From Aestuariivivens insulae (GTDB taxonomy: Bacteria > Bacteroidota > Bacteroidia > Flavobacteriales > Flavobacteriaceae), in NCBI RefSeq assembly GCF_022662195.1, contig NZ_JAKMCS010000001.1:62001-126000 (forward strand): 64,000 nucleotides of DNA, in the 5' to 3' direction. How positions within the stretch are numbered: position 1 is the first letter of the stretch; every line of letters begins with the position of its first letter. The notes below the pieces were generated by a model. It worked only from the letters and a program-made list of their open reading frames with translations, made no database searches and was not told the origin of the DNA. Both the position numbers and the translations under genes were made by a program. Below are positions 51,177 to 58,604 of the stretch, in pieces.

Positions 51177-52646
51177 TTACTGTTTTATAAATTTAGTTGT
51201 GGCTTGTCCATCATTTGAATGGGCTTTAATAAAGTACAATCCGCTTGCTAAATTAGCTATTGGAAGGCCTTGCTTTAGCCTTTCATTTTTAGTGGCTATA
51301 TCCATTAAGGTTTTGCCATTTACATCGTATATGGAAATGCGTTCTATGCTACGTTCAGATTTAATGTGTAATATATTTCTAGTGGGGTTAGGGTACAACC
51401 TTAATGAGGACGTAAGATTATAATCATCAACGCTTAGACCAGAGCAATCCTTTCCGCTGTCATTAATAGACCAGCCGTATGTGCTTATTAGTGTTTGGCG
51501 TGCCGATTCACCATTGCAATAGGTGCTATACCCACCGTCAAACTGGATATTCAAAATAGGGCCAGGGATTTGAGTTTCGCCAATAGATAAAGTGCTCCAG
51601 CCTATTAAGGTGTTATCGTAATTGGTAGTCGATAAAGTAGCTTCGTAAAACATACTGTCCATTCGCTCTACACTACTAATATCCCAATTGCCTAAATCGC
51701 CATCAAATGCAGTATTGCTATCAAACATGCTATCCATATCTTCAACCTTGCTCACATTCCAACCACTAATATCTCCATTAAAAGCGTTGTTATAAGCAAA
51801 CATACTGCTCATATGAATTACATTGCTCACATCCCAACCACTAATATCCCCATTAAAAGCCGTATTGTTCTCAAACATTTGGTCCATATCTATCACGCTG
51901 CTTACATCCCAATTACTTATGTCACCATTAAATACCGTATTATATTGAAACATAAAATCCATACGAGTTACATTTCCAACATTCCAGGAGCTAATGTCTC
52001 CATTAAATGGGGTGCCATAGGAAAACATACCGCGCATATCAGTTACGTTGCTTACATCCCAAGTGCTAATATCTCCATTAAAAGAATTCGCATCATTAAA
52101 CAAGTTAGCCATATTGGTTACGTTGCTTACATCCCAACTGCTTAAATCGCCATTAAATACAATACAATAATTAAACATATAAGACATGTCTGTGACCCCA
52201 GAAAGATTAGGGGCATCTGTAGCGTTATAGGTTAAATTTTCACAACAGGCAAAGGCGTCGGCCATAGATGTCCAAGCTATTGTTCCCCATTGTTCAATGG
52301 ACATGATTTTTTCCTTATCTCCTCCACAGTTAAAATAGATTCTAGGGAAGACACCACGAATAGCCACAGTATAAGTTCCTGGAGCCATGTAGTCGTGGGT
52401 AATATTTCCTGTAACCCCTGTGTCTTCGACGTTGAAGGTCATCCCATCATAAGTCCAATCTACTTCATAGTTATATCCTGCACCGGTAGTTGGAATGGTA
52501 ATGGACGTGCTGTTTGATACTCCTGGATTATCGGTTTTCCAAGTGGTGATAAACTCCGTTTGCGAAAATGCAAAAGAACAAAAGAAAAGGACAAATACAT
52601 TTAAAAATTTTTGGGGATTGATGTAGCAAAAAAACCTTGTATTCAT
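51177..52646 (-). CDS. DUF285 (BspA-type) repeat surface protein with T9SS sorting domain
   Basis: A 489-residue protein: signal peptide (FVLFFCSFAFSQ), a 130-residue N-terminal domain (VDWTYDGMTFN, GTYTVAIRGVFPRIYF), then DUF285 units of 25 residues between residues 164 and 338, each of the form FNGDISSWDVSNVTDM..MF. The last 75 residues (LRLYPNPTRNILHIKSE, ISIYDVNGKTLMD, LASGLYFIKAHS, TKFIKQ) are a type A T9SS C-terminal sorting domain, so the protein is released through the outer membrane and likely anchored on the cell surface. Such proteins act in adhesion or protein-protein contact. Its start is 342 nt from the mutarotase-SSS gene end. Confidence 0.88.
   Translation of the reverse strand: MNTRFFCYINPQKFLNVFVLFFCSFAFSQTEFITTWKTDNPGVSNSTSITIPTTGAGYNYEVDWTYDGMTFNVEDTGVTGNITHDYMAPGTYTVAIRGVFPRIYFNCGGDKEKIMSIEQWGTIAWTSMADAFACCENLTYNATDAPNLSGVTDMSYMFNYCIVFNGDLSSWDVSNVTNMANLFNDANSFNGDISTWDVSNVTDMRGMFSYGTPFNGDISSWNVGNVTRMDFMFQYNTVFNGDISNWDVSSVIDMDQMFENNTAFNGDISGWDVSNVIHMSSMFAYNNAFNGDISGWNVSKVEDMDSMFDSNTAFDGDLGNWDISSVERMDSMFYEATLSTTNYDNTLIGWSTLSIGETQIPGPILNIQFDGGYSTYCNGESARQTLISTYGWSINDSGKDCSGLSVDDYNLTSSLRLYPNPTRNILHIKSERSIERISIYDVNGKTLMDIATKNERLKQGLPIANLASGLYFIKAHSNDGQATTKFIKQ
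51633..52157 (-). repeat. Seven 75-bp tandem repeats coding for DUF285 units
   Basis: Seven direct units of 75 bp code for 25-residue repeats starting F-N/D-G-D and including W-D/N-V-S. The DNA units keep a common core coding for FNGDIS.WDVSNV but have drifted in the rest. They are a coding repeat, not CRISPR. Confidence 0.85.
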
Positions 52647-52684
52647 GACGCTATTTTAAGGTTAAACAACAGTTATAGATGTTT

Positions 52685-52708
52685 TTCCGTTTTCAATTGA
52701 AAACGGAA
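52685..52708. repeat. Perfect 24-bp palindrome
   Basis: Half-site TTCCGTTTTCAA followed directly by its complement TTGAAAACGGAA with no loop. It lies 39 nt upstream of the DUF285 gene start and about 280 nt after the end of the mutarotase-SSS gene. There is no T-tract, so an operator or a recombination/regulatory site is as likely as a terminator. Confidence 0.6.
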
Positions 52709-52988
52709 CATGCCTAGTGTTAGCAAATGGAATTTGGGAACCAAACGGTACAAAGGGCATTATTTGAAATACCCCATGATGGGTAATTTTGCTATTAGCA
52801 AGAGAGATAGATAGCTAAAAGTACGAATTTTAGTTTGAAAATGAAAGTGAAATTAGTACTCTATAGTATTATACTTTTAAATAGACTATTCTTTATTAAA
52901 AGAAAAAATTGGACAAAGTAGCTTGTTTTGCTAAAATGTAATTGCTGAAAGTCTTGATGTTTGACTCTTTATGGTTTGGGTAGGGAAA

Positions 52989-55700
52989 TTAATGATGCTT
53001 TTTAACATACACTAACCCATCAATAGCTTTATGTTTTACCGGAATTATTAAACTAAAAATGTAACCTATCCCAACACATATGGGTATGGCAATAAGTGGA
53101 TAAATATAAAAGTTAATGGCTGTATTGTATTTCATAAATATCAATGTTACAATACTTGATATAGCTCCAATTAAAGTCCCTTTCCAATGGGCTTTTTTTA
53201 TAAATACCCCTAGCAAAAATATCCCTGCTATGGCACTACCAAAAAGCCCTATCATTTCTTGAAAAAAGAAAAATATGGAAGTGACGGGGAAAGCCGCCAT
53301 TAAACAGGCAATAACGGTGCCCATTATACCCACGCCCAGAGTGGTCCATCTGGCCAACTTAAGCCCTTTCATATCTGTGTAGGATTTATAAAAGCGTTGG
53401 TAATAATCTACCGTAACAACAGTCGAGACACTATGCATACTACTATCTAAACTGGACATGGAAGCTGAAAAAATACCTGCTATTACAAGACCCGCAATAC
53501 CTGGTGGTAAATGATTGGTGATAAATAAAGGGAAAACACTATCGTTTTGCATGCCTACGGTTAAAAATTCGGGGTGTTCTTTAAAATACACATATAAGAA
53601 GGTACCCATCATAAAGATCAATATCCCGAATGGAATAGCTATAATACCATTCAACCAAATGCTTTTTCTGGCTTCTTTTTCGTTCGAAGTGGTCATGTAG
53701 CGTTGTATAACGGCCTGGTCGGTGGTGTATGAAGCAAAGTTTAAAGCAAAGGAGCCTAAAAACAACGACCAGGTAACAACTTCGGTAAAGCTAAATCTTA
53801 GATCGAGCATTTGAAGTTTACCATCGGTTATAGCAGTATCAAAAATATAACCAACATTACCAATTTCGATGCCTATAAATACTAATCCGGCGACTAATCC
53901 CAAAATTAAAACAACAACCTGTATCACATCGGTCCAAATAACCGCTTCAATACCGCCCATATAGGTATACAAGATGGCCAAAATTCCCATGACTACTATA
54001 GCCAGATAAATGTCCAAACCCATAACGGTAGACAAAGCCAATGCAGGCAGATATACAACAATGCCCATTCTAACCAATTGAAACAGAGTAAAGGAAATGC
54101 TACTAAACAGTCGTATGGTGATGTTAAATCGTTTTTCTAAATATTCGTAAGCAGTAGTGAGCTTTAATTTTCTAAAAAAGGGCAGGTAGAATGCTATAAC
54201 CAATGGCGCAATTAATAGAATGGAAAAATAACCCAGATAAGCTTGCCAATCGAAAGCATAAGCTAGCGCTGGTTGGGAAAGATAAGTAATAGCACTTAAC
54301 ATGGTGGCGTAGATACTAAGTCCGGCCGCCCACCATGGAATCCGTCCACCGCCAAGAAAGTAATCGTTAGTAGATTTGTTACGTCGTGAAAAGTACCAAC
54401 CCATAAAGACCATTAGTAATAGGTACACGATTAGAGTGATATAATTTATCAGGCCAAAACTAGCCTCGTAAGGTTTTAAGCTAAGCACCTTGATCTTGTT
54501 GGTGCGTACGCCAGGACTAATTTCACCACCAGGAATAACAATATCTTTGCCCCATTCAACGGCATTGGTCACTATTTGGGAGTCCTCTTTAAATGAGCCT
54601 TCCGTTGTCCAGGTACCGGTTATGGTGTGGTAGGCCCATATGGTATTAGAAAAGGAGGAGGCTTTTAAAAGGTCTTTTGATTTGTTTTCCAGACGGTTAA
54701 TTTCAGCGTTTAGGGAGTCGTTTATTGCCGATTGGTTTTTCAAAGTTTCTAAGGTATTTGCTATGGCCAATCGTTCTGCTAAATATTGCTTTTCACCACC
54801 AGCACCTCCAAAAATCAAAATATGGGAATCGCCTTTTTTTATAGCTGGGGCCGCGGCTAAGTACCCGCCCTTAATACCTGGTGTATTGTTATTTGGAATT
54901 GGGTTTTTCTTTGTCCATTTAACTTTATGGGGGTCGTATTCATATACATCCGACAACATCTCGTAATTAGATGTGGTGTCTGGATTGTATGATAACCCAC
55001 TAAACACATATAAACAATCTTGATGACCATTGCTTTGGCCTACAACCACAGGTTGTAACCTGTTCTTCCCTGGGAAGTTAGGCAGTTGTTTCCAAGTGTA
55101 AAGGTTTCTGGTTAGAGAAGCCGTTAAATTAAAGGATAAAAAAGAAGAAGTCGATTTGCCTCCTTTTTCCTGCTGTCCACCAACAAGGTAAACCATGTCC
55201 CCAACAATGGAGCCGCCCATATTAGATAAGGGAATGGGCATTGCAGGAAGATTTTGGATGCTTATGGTTTTATTGCTTGTATTCCATTGTAAAAGAAAAA
55301 CATCCTTAAATACGCCTTCTTCGTTATCGCCCCCAATGCACAGAAGCCCTTTAGGAGTGCTAATACTAACACCATTAGCAAGGGGTTTGGGAAGTTTTAT
55401 GGCAGTGGGTTGATACCAAACGGAAGATTCGCCTTGTTTTTCTAGTATGTATATGGTATCGTACCATTTTTTATTGCCACCTTCCCACACAGGAGAGTCT
55501 GGAAAATTTGTGCCTCCTGCAATAATAAGGGCGTCTTTATGAACTCCCACAAATGCACCGTTTATACCTTTATCATTTGGAATGTTCTTTTCATATGAAA
55601 CAGTAAATACATTATTGTTTTGTGTGTAACCCATTGTTATGGAAAATAGACTGAATAATAGATATGTCATTAATTTGAAATGGCTCATTGGTATGGTCAT
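52989..55700 (-). CDS. NanM-like mutarotase propeller fused to an SSS sialic acid transporter
   Basis: A 903-residue protein. Residues about 25-405 are a kelch-type cyclically permuted mutarotase propeller (signal MTYLLFSLFSITMGYTQ, then FVGVHKDALIIAGGTNFPD, NMGGSIVGDMVYLVGGQQ, YNPDTTSNYEMLSDVYEYD, HILIFGGAGGE), exported outside the inner membrane. Residues from 415 on are a sodium:solute symporter (LINYITLIVYLLLMVFMGWYF, WWAAGLSIYATMLSAITYLS, AGIFSASMSSLDSSMHSVST with the sodium-site serine pair). Fused pairs of this type occur in Bacteroidota sialic acid loci. The propeller would convert alpha- to beta-Neu5Ac next to the uptake channel. Start at 55688 is also possible. Preceded by a strong -7 box and a candidate operator. 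Confidence 0.88.
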   Translation of the reverse strand: MTIPMSHFKLMTYLLFSLFSITMGYTQNNNVFTVSYEKNIPNDKGINGAFVGVHKDALIIAGGTNFPDSPVWEGGNKKWYDTIYILEKQGESSVWYQPTAIKLPKPLANGVSISTPKGLLCIGGDNEEGVFKDVFLLQWNTSNKTISIQNLPAMPIPLSNMGGSIVGDMVYLVGGQQEKGGKSTSSFLSFNLTASLTRNLYTWKQLPNFPGKNRLQPVVVGQSNGHQDCLYVFSGLSYNPDTTSNYEMLSDVYEYDPHKVKWTKKNPIPNNNTPGIKGGYLAAAPAIKKGDSHILIFGGAGGEKQYLAERLAIANTLETLKNQSAINDSLNAEINRLENKSKDLLKASSFSNTIWAYHTITGTWTTEGSFKEDSQIVTNAVEWGKDIVIPGGEISPGVRTNKIKVLSLKPYEASFGLINYITLIVYLLLMVFMGWYFSRRNKSTNDYFLGGGRIPWWAAGLSIYATMLSAITYLSQPALAYAFDWQAYLGYFSILLIAPLVIAFYLPFFRKLKLTTAYEYLEKRFNITIRLFSSISFTLFQLVRMGIVVYLPALALSTVMGLDIYLAIVVMGILAILYTYMGGIEAVIWTDVIQVVVLILGLVAGLVFIGIEIGNVGYIFDTAITDGKLQMLDLRFSFTEVVTWSLFLGSFALNFASYTTDQAVIQRYMTTSNEKEARKSIWLNGIIAIPFGILIFMMGTFLYVYFKEHPEFLTVGMQNDSVFPLFITNHLPPGIAGLVIAGIFSASMSSLDSSMHSVSTVVTVDYYQRFYKSYTDMKGLKLARWTTLGVGIMGTVIACLMAAFPVTSIFFFFQEMIGLFGSAIAGIFLLGVFIKKAHWKGTLIGAISSIVTLIFMKYNTAINFYIYPLIAIPICVGIGYIFSLIIPVKHKAIDGLVYVKKHH

Positions 55701-55721
55701 TTAATAAGATGTTGAAAAACA

Positions 55722-55729
55722 CAAATATA
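55722..55729 (-). promoter_or_regulatory. -7 promoter box of the transporter gene
   Basis: On the minus strand TATATTTG matches TAnnTTTG exactly, 22 nt upstream of the ATG at 55700. The -33 region would fall at about 55748-55753, within the 55742-55754 palindrome, so binding there should block the promoter. Confidence 0.5.
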
Positions 55730-55741
55730 ACAAAAATGTAT

Positions 55742-55754
55742 TATGTATGACATA
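55742..55754. promoter_or_regulatory. Candidate GntR/FadR operator, copy 1
   Basis: TATGT-ATG-ACATA, a near-perfect palindrome with core TGT-N3-ACA, typical of GntR/FadR-family sites. The 13 bp are identical to 61934-61946 in the divergent epimerase/regulator promoter. It overlaps the expected -33 position of the transporter promoter. Confidence 0.6.
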
Positions 55755-55805
55755 TTATTTTGAATTATTGTTTGATTTACATTTGAAAATCAGACAAAGG
55801 CCTAT

Positions 55806-56579
55806 TTATTCGTACATATTATTTAAGTCGGCTAGGTGTAATTCATTAAAGAACGCCGCCATTTTATCGGTTACGGCATCAAAGAATTTCTTCCCATCTT
55901 CTTTGGTTGCTCTATAAGGGTTTCCTACTCCTGTATCATGTGTAACATCAATCCATTTACGTTGGGCAGTAACCCACCCTTCTTTTAGACCAGTTAGTTT
56001 AAATTGTTTGGCTGCACCATCTCCTGCAAATTCCATTGGTAAAACAAGGCCTGGTGTTAAATACATTACTACCGCTGTTTCCAATTCACCAGCATGATCT
56101 CCTGGCTCATTAAAAAATGAGCTTGCATTGGTAACTTTCCACCAATCCAAAGCACAAATAAATACATCTGGATAGATTATTGAAAGTTCTCGAATCATTT
56201 GTTTAAAATGATTGCCCCCATGGGCGTTAACAATAACTAACTTAGTAACCTTGTGTTTGTTTAGAACAAATCCTATGTCCTTTAAAATTGCTAATTGTGT
56301 GCTTGGATTCATGTTTATGCATAGGGGAACATCCATCTGACCAGTATTTACACCAAATGGAATGGTGGGAAGTACAATAACCTTTGCCTGTTGTTTCCAT
56401 GCTTTTCGAGCTGCTTCAATGGCTACCGATTCGGCAAGAATATTATCTGTGGCGTACGGTAAATGATAATTGTGGGCTTCGGTTGCACCCCAGGGCAAAA
56501 TGGCAACGGTATACTGCTCATCTTTAATCTGTTTCCAGTTAGATTCTGCTAAAACATAGGGTCTTGGTGTCGTGTTCAT
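55806..56579 (-). CDS. Creatininase-family hydrolase in the sialic acid cluster
   Basis: Start taken as ATG at 56579 (MNTTPRPYV), giving 257 residues; an upstream GTG at 56600 adds seven residues. The metal sites of creatininase-family amidohydrolases are visible: ILPWGATEAHNYHLPYATDN (Glu, His and Asp), VNAHGGNHFK (HGGN) and DHAGELETAVVMYL (His-Ala-Gly-Glu). Members hydrolyse cyclic or linear amides such as creatinine, and others act in cofactor pathways. It is cytoplasmic (no signal) and lies within the nan operon between the SGNH hydrolase and the transporter. Its target may be an amide of a modified sialic acid; that is a guess. Confidence 0.78.
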   Translation of the reverse strand: MNTTPRPYVLAESNWKQIKDEQYTVAILPWGATEAHNYHLPYATDNILAESVAIEAARKAWKQQAKVIVLPTIPFGVNTGQMDVPLCINMNPSTQLAILKDIGFVLNKHKVTKLVIVNAHGGNHFKQMIRELSIIYPDVFICALDWWKVTNASSFFNEPGDHAGELETAVVMYLTPGLVLPMEFAGDGAAKQFKLTGLKEGWVTAQRKWIDVTHDTGVGNPYRATKEDGKKFFDAVTDKMAAFFNELHLADLNNMYE

Positions 56580-56611
56580 GATGCTTGATGGTTTTAACAC
56601 TTAGCCGTTAT

Positions 56612-57268
56612 TTAATTCATAAGATCTTTAATGTGGCGTCTCCATTTTTTATAGCCTTTTTTAGTGAGGTGGAGACCATCATGGGTAAAGCTAGGTTTTA
56701 ATGCTCCCGATCTATTACAAAATGCTTTGTGTAAGTTAATATATTCTAAATTAAATCTTTTAGATAGCATTTGCAACTTCCTATTAAGTTCAAGAATAGC
56801 TTCTTGTTTGCTTTTGTGGCCGGAAAAGCGATTGCCTACCTTGGGGTTTACTGGAAGAACACTTTGTATATATATGATGGTTTCTTTTGAATGGTTTTGG
56901 ATTTGCTTTACTATGTCTTCATAACGTTCAATAATATACGATACACTTTTGCCTTTGGCAAGATCGTTGGTGCCAATCATAATAAAGACCTTTTTGGGGA
57001 ACGATGCGGTAATTTCGGGTAGCCGATATAAAATGCCATCTGAAACATCGCCACTTATACCTCTGTTCCTTACATTTTTTTTAGGAAAATGTTGTTCCCA
57101 TTTACCTCCTTCGGTGATACTGTTCCCTAAAAATATGATCTCATCCTTAGTGTCTGGAGTATTGTCGAATACTGCTTTCCTTTCGTAGTAATATTTTGAA
57201 AAGGAAGGTTGCGCATGACATACACTTATGGTTGTTAAAACCAGAGCGATGGCTATAACTTTGTTCAT
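56612..57268 (-). CDS. SGNH/GDSL hydrolase, exported
   Basis: A 218-residue esterase with signal peptide (IAIALVLTTISVCHAQ). SGNH blocks: IIFLGNSITEGG (Ser in GNS), VRNRGISGD (Gly), MIGTNDLAKG (Asn) and FTHDGLHLTKKGYKK (Asp and His). Comparable enzymes in sialic acid loci remove O-acetyl groups, as a complement to NanS-type esterases. It follows the GH33 gene after 179 nt and precedes the creatininase gene by 32 nt. The gap before it holds the small palindrome at 57301-57320. Confidence 0.82.
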   Translation of the reverse strand: MNKVIAIALVLTTISVCHAQPSFSKYYYERKAVFDNTPDTKDEIIFLGNSITEGGKWEQHFPKKNVRNRGISGDVSDGILYRLPEITASFPKKVFIMIGTNDLAKGKSVSYIIERYEDIVKQIQNHSKETIIYIQSVLPVNPKVGNRFSGHKSKQEAILELNRKLQMLSKRFNLEYINLHKAFCNRSGALKPSFTHDGLHLTKKGYKKWRRHIKDLMN

Positions 57269-57300
57269 TTGTTATTTAATTATAGGTTAAAAGCCTGCAA

Positions 57301-57320
57301 CCTACCTATCGACAGGTAGG
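57301..57320. repeat. Short intergenic palindrome
   Basis: CCTACCT ATCGAC AGGTAGG, near-perfect. Similar in form to the GCCTGCCTGTC/GGCAGACAGGC palindrome at 29334-29355, a type frequent in Flavobacteriaceae intergenic DNA. Confidence 0.5.
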
Positions 57321-57447
57321 TAGCATTGAAATTAATTTGTTTCTATAAATTTGAGAAGTTTAGCTAAACCTCATTTATAATAAAGAGATTCCTTTCTTGC
57401 CTTAAGAAGGCAAGTTATACTTTATGGTTACATCTATTAGCTGTTGT

Positions 57448-58581
57448 TTATTGATGTTTTACGGGAACTTTATAGCTGTCCTTGCCATCGGTTAGCCATT
57501 TAAGTGAAAAGCTTACGAAGGCATTTTCGGTGTACTCGTCTTTTTCAAAAAACACACCGATGTCCCCATTTTTTAAAACGGTTAGTGACGAATAGCCTGA
57601 AGGGCCTTCGTAAATGGTTTTGCCTTCGGTCCAGGTTTTGCCTTCATCATAACTTACACGAACCGTTAAGTTGGTGCGTCCTTTATCTGATTTGGCATTT
57701 GAAAAAAGGATTCGGTTTTTTTGATAACCATCTTCAATACTGGAATATCTAATAATACTGGCATTACAAGCAGGGTCAATAAGATTGGGTTCTGGTCTTG
57801 TATGCCAAGTCTCTCCCTGGTCTGTTGAAGTGTGAACATAGCGTATCCCTTCTTTGGTATTAACTCTGGAGTTGATCATTAACGTGCAATCGGCTAGTTC
57901 TATAATTTTAGACTCATCGGCTGGGGTAATGGATACATCTTTATAAAACCAGGTTTTGCCATGGTCGTTACTTCCAAAAACATATAAGCCCTTATTTAGG
58001 TTTACCATTGTATGTAATAATTTACCAGATCGGGTTTGTACACCGCGTCCGGAAGTAATAAACTTAAAGTCCTTGTGCCATTCTGGTTTTGCAATTTGGG
58101 AGGTTATATCATCTGGAGAGCTCCATGTTTTGCCATTATCGGAACTTTTCACAACATGGAGGTAGTAAATATCTTTTTCTTTATCTAAATCCATGTAATT
58201 GTAGAATAAAAAGATATCACCTGTAATATTATCAACAATCATAGAGGGGTCTGAAGCCGATTGCCCCAAAGGGAAGTCAACAACAGTTTCAACTGATGTC
58301 CAGGTCTTTCCGTTGTTTTGACTTCTTCTAATAACGATATTAATGTCTTTGCTACCTCTTAAATCGGCACAGGATGGGACGCGTTCATCAATAGCGGCTA
58401 TAAGATCGCCATTAGGGGCGGTTACAATGGCAGGAATACGATAACAATGGACATTACTGTTTGTTGAAGCATTAAACAAATCTTTGTGAGCCTTTACGCC
58501 TTTTGCTATCTGAAATGTTTGGTTTTGGGCGGTGCAGCCTAAGGTTATCAATCCTAAAAAAAATACAATTACATGTTTCAT
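57448..58581 (-). CDS. nanH: GH33 sialidase, lipoprotein
   Basis: A 377-residue exo-sialidase with lipoprotein signal (FFLGLITLGC). It has the RIP motif (C-Y-R48-I-P), the catalytic Asp at D73 in SCADLRGSKDI, an arginine triad, and five Asp boxes: SQNNGKTW, SSDNGKTW, SNDHGKTW, STDQGETW and SYDEGKTW. It releases terminal sialic acid from host or environmental glycans at the cell surface. The single-domain build without carbohydrate-binding or lectin module is common in Bacteroidota. It belongs to the minus-strand operon AGE-to-SSS. Confidence 0.92.
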   Translation of the reverse strand: MKHVIVFFLGLITLGCTAQNQTFQIAKGVKAHKDLFNASTNSNVHCYRIPAIVTAPNGDLIAAIDERVPSCADLRGSKDINIVIRRSQNNGKTWTSVETVVDFPLGQSASDPSMIVDNITGDIFLFYNYMDLDKEKDIYYLHVVKSSDNGKTWSSPDDITSQIAKPEWHKDFKFITSGRGVQTRSGKLLHTMVNLNKGLYVFGSNDHGKTWFYKDVSITPADESKIIELADCTLMINSRVNTKEGIRYVHTSTDQGETWHTRPEPNLIDPACNASIIRYSSIEDGYQKNRILFSNAKSDKGRTNLTVRVSYDEGKTWTEGKTIYEGPSGYSSLTVLKNGDIGVFFEKDEYTENAFVSFSLKWLTDGKDSYKVPVKHQ

Positions 58582-58604
58582 GAGTGCTGTTTTTAATGCT
58601 ATTT

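Noticed and set aside
51813-52145. Plus-strand ORF over the DUF285 repeats
   Set aside because: It is a shadow of the tandem repeats in the opposite strand.
51633-52157. Regular direct repeats that could look like a CRISPR array
   Set aside because: The units are 75 bp, in frame, and code for DUF285 repeats; there are no unique spacers and no cas genes.
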